From NCBI GenBank assembly GCA_009823505.1, contig VZQC01000392.1, positions 2,036,821 to 2,100,820 of the forward strand: a DNA stretch of 64,000 bases. Direction: 5' to 3'. Origin of the DNA: Rhizomys pruinosus (lineage: Eukaryota; Chordata; Mammalia; Rodentia; Spalacidae). Below are positions 54,786 to 64,000 of this stretch, piece after piece. Position 1 is the first letter of the stretch. Every line of letters begins with the position of its first letter. The notes under the pieces were generated by a model. It was not told the origin of the DNA. It was given only the letters and a program-made list of their open reading frames with translations, and ran no database searches. A program made the position numbers and the translations under genes.

Positions 54786-56393
54786 ACTGATTCCCACTGC
54801 AGATACTGTTTTATCATGGAACACACAGTTGTAACCTCTGTTGGAAATCATTTACCTTCTGGCCGTCCTCAAGGACACAGTGTTCTTACTCTTGGGATGT
54901 TTCCCTTCCCTCCTTGTCACAGTTAGTGGAGCCAGGCCATCACCAGACAAGAGGCCTTGGAGGACACTGAGACAAACCTCGTCATGGTTCTGAATGGGAA
55001 GAGGTGATCTTGTTTTTAGAGCAGCCTCTCAGTGAGCTGAAACAGCATGTGACAATTCAGCAATAATGCACATTACAGCTACATAAGACAAACTCCAGGA
55101 GTGGGTTCCTATTGACAGAAAGCTGCCCAACATCACCTCCTGGGCCCTCCAGGGCTCAGACAAGGGCAGAGCTGCTAGGGGCCAGGACAGGCTTTCCCAT
55201 GGGAGACCTAGGGACCAGGGTAGGTGGCAGCTGAGGCTGGCCTGGCTACCTCTAGGAAAGAGCTTGGCCCTGCACACTGGGTGAGAGCCAGTTCTAGAGA
55301 GACCCCTCCTGCTTCCTAAGGTGGCTCCCTCCCACTGAGGGCCTTTACAACCTACAGGCTCTTGAACGTGTTTGGGGGAGAGTTCACACAGAACGGAAAG
55401 GAGGAGAAAAGCCAGACACTCCACCCTGGAGCTCTGGGTACCTCATGAGCCTCTGCCAGGTCAGCAGGGGAGCCCGTGGGTGGAGAGAGCAGGATCCTGG
55501 TGCAGGGAGCAGGAGGCTGGAAGCAAGGTTGGAGGCAGCTGGCAGAGTGCCAGGCTCGGAGGCGGGTCAGTGGGGCCTGGGAACAGAGTGGCCCTTGGGG
55601 GGTGACTCAGACCTCCCCGGTAGGAGAGGGGCATAGCTAGGCCTTTCTGTAACTGTATGGAAGGGCTGGGCAAGACGGCCTGGGAGACAGAACCAGCCTG
55701 GCTCCCTGCCCATCCCAGCTCTGTGAGAACCCCTTGCCCACCCCCAGACATCCACAAAGTCTCTGGGGCTTCTGCTCTGAGCCACCACTTCCAGCTGAGC
55801 ACAGCCAATGTGCCTTCTCTGCAGCTGTTCCCTGAACCCCAGCCCCACGGCACCCTGCTCAACCACTTATTCCAGATACACACAGTTGTATGAGTACATA
55901 TGTGTATAAGCATACACACTGCAGGTGTGTGCACATCTATATGTGTTGTGGGTACCTGCGTGTGTGTGAAGACCTTCGGCCCTCAGTTGGCTCCTCCACC
56001 AGGCTTGCTGGTAGCTGTCTGGCTGTGAAGACTGTTTTTGGTGCTATCACTCTTCTGGGGTTGTCAGCTGTGGTTTTGGCAGAGGCCTGAAGGAGGAAGG
56101 GAACATGAAAAGTCCACCTGGTATCGCTGAGGAGAAGCCTCAGGTTGTGTCCAGGCAGGGCCATGTGGCTGGGCTTTATGGAAGGCTGGGCTTTATGGAG
56201 GCTGATGCCTGACTGTGTCACACGGGCAGGCTGACCAGGGATTTCTGGATCCAGTTCACAGTGAGAAGAGCTAAATCAAGTTGCTCAGTCACCCATGGCT
56301 GTCAGGAAAGGACAAGCATGTGCCTTTGGAGATGAAAGGGTGCAAGGCAAAATCCCATCCCTGGGGTTCTGGAGTCCCATGGTCTGTCCTGGG

Positions 56394-56394
<1 letters not shown>
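54786..56394. other. Unique sequence, no gene seen
   Basis: GC-rich in parts (55400-55860). Frames up to 157 codons on the minus strand have no recognisable domain. Confidence 0.45.

Positions 56395-56438
<44 letters not shown>
56395..56438. repeat. (TG)n microsatellite
   Basis: About 21 TG units. Confidence 0.95.
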
Positions 56439-56441
<3 letters not shown>

Positions 56442-57041
56442 AAGGCAGGGATAGAGCCACACAGTCCATTCCTCCCATGGAGTAAGGTAGGTGGAAGCAA
56501 GCTGCATATTCACTGTCATCTTGGCCATCAGGGGCACACAGAACAGCCAGCACGGTACCTGTCCTTGACAAGGTGGCACCCCTTCCTAGAGAGGGGCTAG
56601 GTCCTCAGTAGACCTGGGAGCGATGCGGGGTTAGAACAAGGCTGCTCACAGGTTCCCAGAAGGCAGCAAAGACAGAGTCCACACTCAGTACACAGAAAGC
56701 GGCCACCATACCCCCAAAGGGCACCTTGATGCTACTCTCTTCTGCCACCATCTCTCTGCAGACTCTCAAGGGAAATAGAGTCTGAAGCCAAATCTCCTCT
56801 CAAGCCAAAAAGCTTCAGCAGAGAGGTAGAAGAGCCATACCTTCATCTCAGAAGGCCCCAAGGGGTCCCAGGAAGACTGAATTAGCCACTGACGGCACCC
56901 ACAGCGTGCTGTCAGGCATTCTGCACACAGGCTTCATCTCCCAGGGTCTTGAGGAAGAGCTCCTGGGAGTTAAGCTGACAGAGCTCACCAGCCTTGGTGA
57001 TTCGCCCATGCCTGGAAAGGATGGAGAGAGTCTGAAAGGAA

Positions 57042-57083
<42 letters not shown>

Positions 57084-57621
57084 GGGGGAAGGGGCTTCCT
57101 GATCTGCCTTAGGGAGAAAATGTTCCTTCTACACAAGGCGGCTCTCAGGACATCAGTAAGACATCTCACCACAGGGCACGCAAGGAGCCAGAGTACTGGC
57201 CACTCCTGGCAACTCAAGAGTCTGAGCACAGCTTGGCCCTCATTCCCTTTAGCAACCAAGGACTTGAACAGCAAAAACATCAACAAAGTCATTTCCCCCA
57301 GTCACAGCCCTGGGGAGAGGGCTGGAGGGTCTCATTAAGATCAGGAGCAGGGAATGTGGCACCAGAGGTGGCCGCTTCTTGATGGCGTCTCCACCTGAGT
57401 GTCACTGTTTACCGCCCTCCCCTCTCATGGGGAGGAGTCCCCTCTGTATCCTTTTCCCTGTTCGGAATCCTAATGCCAGCAGTGATACAGGGCCTGGGGG
57501 CACAGCTGCTGCAAGTTAGGTCCTATCCTACGGTGACCTCTCCCCCACCTCGCTGCTGCCAGCAAGGCCACTGGCAGGGAGAGCCACCCCGAGCCAGCTG
57601 CCTCCCAGCTCCCCTGGAATT
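56439..57621. other. Unique sequence with a short (TG)n at 57045-57080
   Basis: No gene recognised. The (TG)n is about 17 units. Confidence 0.5.
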
Positions 57622-57775
57622 CCTTCATTTCTCTTGCTGTGATAAATGCCCACCGGAAGCAGCTCAGGGGGGACAGGGCTTCTTTTAGTCACAATTCCAG
57701 GAGACAGTCCCTCACTGAAACTCTCTTCCCAGGTGAGTCTAGGTTGTGTCAAGTTGACGATTAGAACTAACCAAT
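57622..57775 (-). mobile_element. ERVL/MaLR LTR, internally deleted
   Basis: The plus face starts catttctcttgctgtgataa and ends tgtgtcaagttgacgattag, the two ends of the LTR family at 4313. The middle is mostly missing. Confidence 0.65.
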
Positions 57776-59647
57776 CTCATTTGGGAGATACATTAGATTT
57801 TGGGTGGGGGAACACAAGGAGCGTCATATACGTCACATACATCTCTCCAAGCAGCCCTCTACGACCCAGCCCCTCCTGCCTCCTCCTTCCACATCTGTAC
57901 CGCCACTGCTGTCTGCAGGAGTCCGGATTCTTCTCTAGTTTTCCTGGTGACACCTGTCAGGGTCTGGCATGCCACCTGCCCAGGACACTTGGCAGACAAC
58001 AGAGCACCTTCTCCTGCAGAGTCTGCATGGGATCTCTGAGCACCCATTCTGCTTCGGTTGGGTCAGGCCCCACCAGCGCTCCCCATTGGGTTTTAGCTGG
58101 GGCTGTAGCCAGGAGTCCAAAGCGTTGGAGACTGCTGTGAAGACAGAGTGGGGAACCAGGCATCTTGGCATAAGCATGCAGAGCTGAGGGCCAGGCTGGA
58201 TACCTTCCAGCCCTGGGGGCACTAGGGAGAATGCCCACCTAACCCTGGCTCCATCTCCAAATCGCAGAGAGCCTCTCACCGGCCCTCCTGGTCTGAGAAG
58301 GCTGAGAGAGCTAATGCGAGGTAGTGGGTTTGGCTTCAGTGACCCCAGCCCTCTCCCTGTTTCTGAGGGAGTGACACCCAGCTCTGCTCTCACTCCCTAG
58401 TCAAGGGTCAGAGGGAAACTTGAAGGTAAAATCATAAATTGGAGGCAATATTGCTTAAATGGCAGCACAAAGCCTCCTATGAAATCAGACAAAATCTGTT
58501 TTGATTTGGATGTGCAGGAAGGCTTCAGGGAAGGCACCTAGAGCCAGCGACCCTCTGGGGCTCACTGACATGAAGTCAGGAATGGCACTCCATGCCTGGC
58601 TTGCCTCTTGCCCAGACCCTGGAGTCTCTTACCAAGTGTGTCCCTCTGTCAGAGTGCCAGTGAAGAGGGCCTTCCGGTGAAACCTGGTTGTCAACCATGT
58701 GGCCTACATTGAGCCTTTTTGGCCAGATTTCTCAATGGTTATCAGGTCCTTGAGGGCCAGTTGAGGGCAAGGATCAGCCCCCACAGGATTCCCCGTGTTG
58801 TCCCAGCACTCAGTCCTCATGCCCACACCGGCTTGGAGTCCTTCCTGATACCAGGCTCAGCAGAAGGCTCCTGGCTGTAGGAAAATACTGAACCTGGTCT
58901 GCCTGGACTGGAGATGGGCTGGAGCAAGCCACCGAGGACACAGATGCCCCTTGGTCCCTCACTGGTCAGAGCTTGTCTACAGGAGGATAGGACCGGCAAG
59001 CAGGACTTGGACTGTGGGATTCCAGCCTTGGCAGGCAGCGCCCCGTGTCCCAGGGGCCTTCAGCATGGCTCACTCACTTGGGGGACTTGGAGCGCTGAAC
59101 CATATCTGTCCCTCCGGGAGCTGCTGGAGGCACCTATCCACCTTTGTTTCTCAGAAGCAGAGCTTTGAGTAGCTCCCTGACTGTTCCTTAAATGTACAGC
59201 TTCCTGGGGGTACCCTCCCCCCTGGCTTCTTGGACCAAATGCCTCAGTGTCCCCTCCTTCTCCACCCCATAGCCTCACTGCAGGTTGCTGCAATGGCTTT
59301 TGCCCCAGGCCTCAGGGAGAAGGAAGACACCTTGGCAGTGGCCACTGGTCACCCTGTGGGTATAGCACCTGGGGACTTTACATCCCCAGTACTCATAGGA
59401 AACCCCCATCCTAGTACTATGTGGGGGGCTCCCTGCACTGAGCGCATGCTGATCCCAGCCCTCCCACATGATGAACTCTGCCCAGGGCTCCCACCCCATC
59501 AGGTGAGCCCATCCTCTGAGGCTCAGAGTGCAGCCTTCCTGCAACGTTAACCTTTCATGTCAGTCTGTGTTGTTTCTATGAAATTTCAGAATTTTACTTG
59601 TGGATTTTGCCCTTTGTAATTTCTTGCCTGGTTATTTGCTGTCTCTG
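57776..59647. other. Unique sequence, no gene seen
   Basis: Repeat-poor. Frames up to 164 codons without domains. At 58445-58454 the perfect palindrome gcaatattgc sits in a repeat-free AT-balanced stretch (58400-58560) that may be a conserved non-coding block. Confidence 0.4.
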
Positions 59648-60025
59648 GGCATTTGTTTGCTCTGGCTGCCCTGACAAATGGCCACAGGCTTGGCTTCACA
59701 CACACAGTTGCTGCTCACAGTTTTGCAGGCAGAAATAAACATGGTCCCCACAGGCACCAGCCAGTTGGGCAGGGCTGGCTCCTCCTGGGGCTCTTTCCAG
59801 CTCCCAGAAACCAATACTCATTGCCGGGTACTCTGTTGCCATGTCACCTTGTCTCTGACCTTTCCCTCCCCCATAGGATCCTCATGACAGCCTGGGTAAC
59901 GTCCCATCTCAGAGTCCTTCACATAGTCACATCCTCGAAGTCTGCTTAGCCATGTGAAGTCACTTGCTCATGACTTCCAGGGACAGGGCGTGGACATGTG
60001 GGGACATCATTCTGCTACCTGATGT
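59648..60025 (-). mobile_element. Ancient MLT1-like MaLR LTR
   Basis: Plus-face order tttgctctggctgccctgac, cacagttttgcaggc, ccttcacatagtcacatcc and ggggacatcattctgctacc matches the general layout of MLT1-type LTRs in reverse. Highly diverged. Confidence 0.5.
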
Positions 60026-61014
60026 TGTGCAGTCATGGATGTTCTTTAGGAAGAGCAGGCTCGTGTTTCATCTGTGACCCCGGCGGTCTCTCAGGCCTCA
60101 GAGTCCTCTCCTACTGAGTTCCCTGGTTCTCCCTGGAGGAAAGGGGACAGTGTCCTTGTGTCCTTGGGATGAAGGGGGTGCGGGCTGCATCCCTGAGCTC
60201 TGGAACAGATGGCTCCAAAGCACAGGGCCCGAGGGGAGGACCTGGTAAGAGGGGAACGAGAAACATCCCCCAGAACCTGGCTCACCACAGCTCCACCTGC
60301 CCTGGAGGCTCCTCTTGTGAAGACGGGGTGGATGCATCCCATGCAGCCTGGCAGCCAGCCCCACTGGCCGGCCACACTGTTCTCAGAGTCCTCTCCTCCT
60401 CATCCTTCTCAGCAATCTCCTCCCATGCTCTCTAGACTTTATGTCGTAAGTCCTACCATTGCTGTGAGCTCTCAAGGAGTCTTTGCTGCCCATCTCTTCC
60501 TCACCAGCCTTCCTGAGTCCTATTTTTTGTCATTTGCATGAACCTAGGGGAGGAAGCCCAGGGTGGGGTGGAACTTGTCCTTCCCTGTCGGGGAAGGGCT
60601 GCAGGTGACCAGTCAGTGGGTATTGTGCCTCATTCCCAAGCCCCTGAAGCTTGGAGTACAGCTAAGAAGGGTGCTTGTGTTCGCATACACAGTGCCTGCT
60701 GTCTGTGTGGAGGGACGGCAATGTGTTCTAAGACTGAGGGAGGAGTAGGTGTGCCTTCTGCTGCCAGAAGCTCTGAAAGCCATCTGAAGTACCAGTTTCT
60801 CTGGAGCTGTCCCTTGGGAAGACTCAGTGCTGGCCCTGACCACCAGGGTGCTTTCTGCATGTGGCCCATGTCTCCTTCAACCCCTTACCTGTGTCTGTGC
60901 ACTCTCTACTGGGTCTGTAGAACTGGCCCAGCCCCTTCACACACGCTGTCCCTGCTCGGTTGCCCCACCCTTCTGATACCTGGTCCTGCACTGCTATGGG
61001 CAGCCCCAGGTCTC
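60026..61014. other. Unique sequence, no gene seen
   Basis: Overlapping frames of 80-160 codons on both strands, none recognisable. Confidence 0.45.
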
Positions 61015-61437
61015 TGTGAAGATTAGCTTAATTGTCCATGTGCCATGATGTAGAATCACCTGGGAAGAGAACCTCACTGAGGGACTGTTCACACTGGGCT
61101 GGCCTGTGGGCACTTCCGTAGGGCACTGTCCTAGGTGAGATGATGTGGACAGACCCATCCCTCTATGCTCCATTCATTCCCTGGGCAGGGGGCCCTGGAT
61201 GGGATAGGGGAGGAGTCAAGCTGAGCAGGAGCTAGTGAGTGCCGATGCTTTCCTCTCTCTCTCTCTGTTCTTCTCTTGACTGGGGGTGTGACGTGACCAC
61301 CTGTTTGAAGTTCCTACCTTGATGTCCCCAAATTGATGGACTGTTACCTGGAACTTCAAGCTGAAATAGAATCTTGCTTTCCTAATTCATTTTCTGTCAG
61401 GGTATTTTATCACAGAAATAGAAATGAAACCGGAACA
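61015..61437 (+). mobile_element. ERVL/MaLR-type LTR
   Basis: Plus-strand copy of the family at 4313 and 50226. Landmarks are agaatcacctgggaagagaa, ggcctgtgggcacttc, gatggactgttacctggaac and ttttatcacagaaatag, closing near ggaaca. No clear 5-bp target duplication. Confidence 0.75.
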
Positions 61438-63144
61438 GTGCACACATCCATTCTGATCACTACACCTTTGTGGCCCTTCTGGGCAGGTAATTGCTCTAGT
61501 GGGCTCCATCCAGTTCAGTGGTCAGAACCCTTGCTTTCAAGTCTAGCTGTGTGTCCTATCCATGCCTCAGTTTCCTCCTCTGTCAAATAGGTCATGGTAC
61601 CTATTCACAGAGTGGTAGGGACTGGGAGTATTGGTAGGTACTCTTAGCACTGGACATAAATGCCAGTTGAAACTGAACATTTACATCTGAAAGTTGACCC
61701 CTTCCTTGCCCGTCAGCAGGAGGGCAGTAGATAATGTCACGCCTGCTGCTGCCAGTGGCTCTTATAATGACACATGGGTGGGAGAAGGTTTGGCTCTGAC
61801 CTAGCAAGTCTTTGTCCTAGAGTTGGATCTAAGCCAAGTTCTTTGTGTTCCTTGGGGGTGACGTGGAGGTGGCCCAGGTCACAGAGCAAGCCAGGCAGCC
61901 TCTAGAACCTCCCCTAGCCTGATCTGCCAGAAGAGGAAGAAGGGGTTGGAAGAGCTGGCCGCCAGCCGGCTTGGAGTGAGTGCTGAATGCCCAGCTGAGT
62001 CCTGGGCAAGTACCTGGCTGATGTGTATATTTGTGTAGACAGGGGTCTTGGGTTCTGTGGGTACCTATGAGGGTCCTGGGGTCTCAAAAGAGGGTCAGGC
62101 CAGTACCTCTATCTGCCCAGAACTGGTTTCTTCATGCTTCTCACCTAGATGTTCTATGTAGCGCCATTGCTGACATGAAGGTTTGGAAACCACAGCATCC
62201 TGTAGTCCTGAGCATTCTTCCCTGTGTGGTAGGAAAGCCTACTGGATTGTGGACTAGACCCCAGGTGTCCGGGCAGAGCTCACTGTGGGGGCCCTGGGTC
62301 CCCTGGGCTGTGTGTGACAAAGTCTCAGGAGGTACCTCGTGATGGTTGCCTTTAAGATGAGAGAGATGGGGACGCACGCTGTGAGGCACACATGGTCATC
62401 CGGAAGACATCATTAACAGAGAGGCCAAAAGCCAAAAACCAAACGTTCTTCCTCATAAAGCACATTTGATTGGAAAGAGTTTACATCCCCCCCAGGGGGA
62501 GTGAAGGTCAGCTTTGAAAATGTGCAGCCTCAGCACGAGGACTGCAAACAGCCTCCGTGAACTTGGACTCAGAGCCTCCTTGCTGTGATTATGAACATAT
62601 GGTCACTTCCTTTGAAGGAAATAGCTGTTTCTTTCCCAACTTAGCTTTTCTTTTTCTTGTGCCTTGTTTTTTAAATAACTTAAAAATTAAAGTTACAGAA
62701 ACAAAGAGGGGCTGTTCGGGACTGTCTTCTCCCTGACTTGCTAATTCTCTGCATGTTGACCCATTTCCCTTCTTTCCCTCTTCCTGGAGGATCTCAGATT
62801 GAGGGACAGATAGGGTGTCCCTGTGTGTTTCCCCCAGGGCACTTCAGTGTTTGCCCGCTAGCTACACAAGCACTCTCCTGAACACTAGGAGTCAAAGAGC
62901 ACATGGTGTGACACACCCCAGAGCTGACTTTCCACAGTGGATTTGTATCTGTTCTTCCAGTAGCTCTTGGTCCCAATCAGGAGGTACAACCTAGGGCCAA
63001 GCGTGGAACTTGGCCGTCCCAGCATCTCCAGTCTCCTTTAATCTACAACACTTGTTTAGTCCTGCCTGGCCTTTTGACCGTAGTCATCTTTCTACCTCTC
63101 ATGATGGACAGGCTTGGGTCTCCAATGCCTGGCAGAGAGGAGAG
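61438..63144. other. Unique sequence, no gene seen
   Basis: No exon recognised. The stretch 62400-62700 is repeat-free and AT-balanced and could include conserved non-coding sequence, which cannot be tested here. Confidence 0.45.
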
Positions 63145-63587
63145 TGTGCTGATTATACTTAATGGTCAATTTTCCAGAACCCAGAAGGACCCAAGAAGAG
63201 TGCCTCAATTGATGAATTTTCTAGATCAGGTTGGCCTGTGGACATGTCTGTGGGGGATTGTCTTATTGTTAACTGATGTAGGAGGACCCAGGCTGAAGGT
63301 GGATGGCCCATTCCGTGGGAAGGGCCCTGAACTGTAGAAGAGTACAGAAAGCTGCTGAGCAGAGCAGCAAGCAGGCACAGGTGCCTTAGCCTCTCTCTGC
63401 CTCTGACTGTGGATGTCATGTGACCAGCTGCCTGAATTCTTGCCTTGATTTCCTCTCAAAGATAACCTGGAACTGTAAGCCAAATAAATCCTTTCTTTCC
63501 TAAGTTGAAGCCAAACAAACCCTTTCTTTCCTAAGTTGCTTTTGGTCAGGGAGTTACATCCACAGCTACAGAAATGAAGCTATTAAC
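63145..63587 (+). mobile_element. ERVL/MaLR-type LTR with duplicated poly-A signal
   Basis: Plus-strand LTR (tgtgctgattatac ... gaaatgaagctatta). A 31-bp segment spanning the polyadenylation signal is tandemly duplicated: 63477-63507 (with aataaatcc) and 63508-63538 (with acaaaccc). Confidence 0.75.
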
Positions 63588-63616
63588 TGTGAGCTTAGAA
63601 AAGCGGGACATCCATG

Positions 63617-63755
63617 GAGAATATTGAGAAAGACTGAGAAAGAGATGAAAGGCATGTTTGGCAGAATGCATGAGCTCTGGTGGGGTGGGGGGATGGGGGG
63701 GACATGGGTCTAGATTTGATAATAAAAAATTAAAAAAAAAAAAAAAGAAAGGCAG
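63617..63755 (+). mobile_element. Probable L1 3' end
   Basis: gactgagaaagagatgaaag, catgtttggcagaatgcatg, a G-rich stretch (63678-63702), aataaaaaat and about 15 A. Same tail as 32290 and 18399. Confidence 0.55.
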
Positions 63756-64000
63756 GACATCATAGCAAGCACACTGCTGAAACAACTTACATTTATCGCT
63801 TTGTCTTATCCCATCAGCTACCATTCCCAGTACCATGCTGAGTGGAAGCATTCATACGTGGAGGGGAAAGCAGTCAGTATTTCACTACTAAATCTGAATT
63901 TAGCTGAAGGTTTTCCGTAGGCATCCCATAAGACATTGGAGAAATTCTATTTTATTCCCAGGCTGAATAGAGTTTTTATCTGTGATAATGGGTACTGGAT
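63756..64000. other. Unique sequence to window end
   Basis: AT-rich, no repeat or exon recognised. Confidence 0.5.

Noticed and set aside
54270..54926. Collagen-like or antigen-like repeat proteins in three frames
   Set aside because: All come from one 15-bp minisatellite. Opposite-strand frames are equally open, which argues against selection on any one.

Overview
This window is mammalian nuclear DNA from a muroid rodent. The evidence is the density of rodent SINEs (B1, B2, B3, ID and ID-B1/B4 composites), A-tailed L1 pieces, ERVL/MaLR-type LTRs and long (TG)n tracts. The B1 and B2 sequences differ clearly from the common Mus and Rattus types as I know them, for example by a 17-bp tandem duplication inside many B2 copies. 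I would therefore say a non-Mus, non-Rattus muroid and cannot name the species.

I find no complete protein-coding gene. Bases 1-200 are a GC-rich, GC-box-rich edge of a CpG island and could be the end of a first exon with a splice donor at 84. Everything after that reads as intronic or intergenic DNA: unique sequence studded with transposons and tandem repeats. The long open frames (894, 760 and 691 codons at 39.0-41.7 kb; about 180 codons at 54.4 kb) are by-products of tandem repeats whose unit length is a multiple of three.

Layout. 0-4 kb: CpG edge, unique DNA, one MaLR-like LTR. 4-10 kb: an LTR with a nested B2, and a SINE-rich stretch holding the first B2-B1 chimeric SINE. 10.7-15.4 kb: a 2.13-kb near-identical tandem duplication starting at an N. 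16-18 kb: an ERVL/MaLR LTR with a tRNA-Leu-type primer binding site and internal sequence, then a degenerate minisatellite. 18.6-24.4 kb: a nested pile-up (serial SINE insertions into one site, a B2 trimer, a rearranged minus-strand L1). 24.4-28.8 kb: a second near-identical duplication (1.93 kb) whose first copy ends at the window's other N. 29-35 kb: SINEs, the second B2-B1 chimera with a nested B2, an L1 ORF2 fragment and two LTRs. 36-41.4 kb: a cluster of tandem repeats ending in about 60 copies of a 36-bp minisatellite. 42-64 kb: mostly unique DNA with scattered SINEs and LTRs, a 38-bp minisatellite split by an intact solo LTR, a GT/CT tract, a 15-bp minisatellite, and a few unique blocks with regulatory-looking motifs.

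The most notable biology is a recurrent chimeric SINE: a B2 head fused to a full B1. Each copy is enclosed by its own target-site duplication, so it moved as one unit. Next come repeated reuse of single target sites by successive SINEs, a B2 trimer inside one target-site duplication, and a B1 lacking its 3' part and tail. Both large duplications touch single-N assembly positions and may be assembly or haplotype artefacts.
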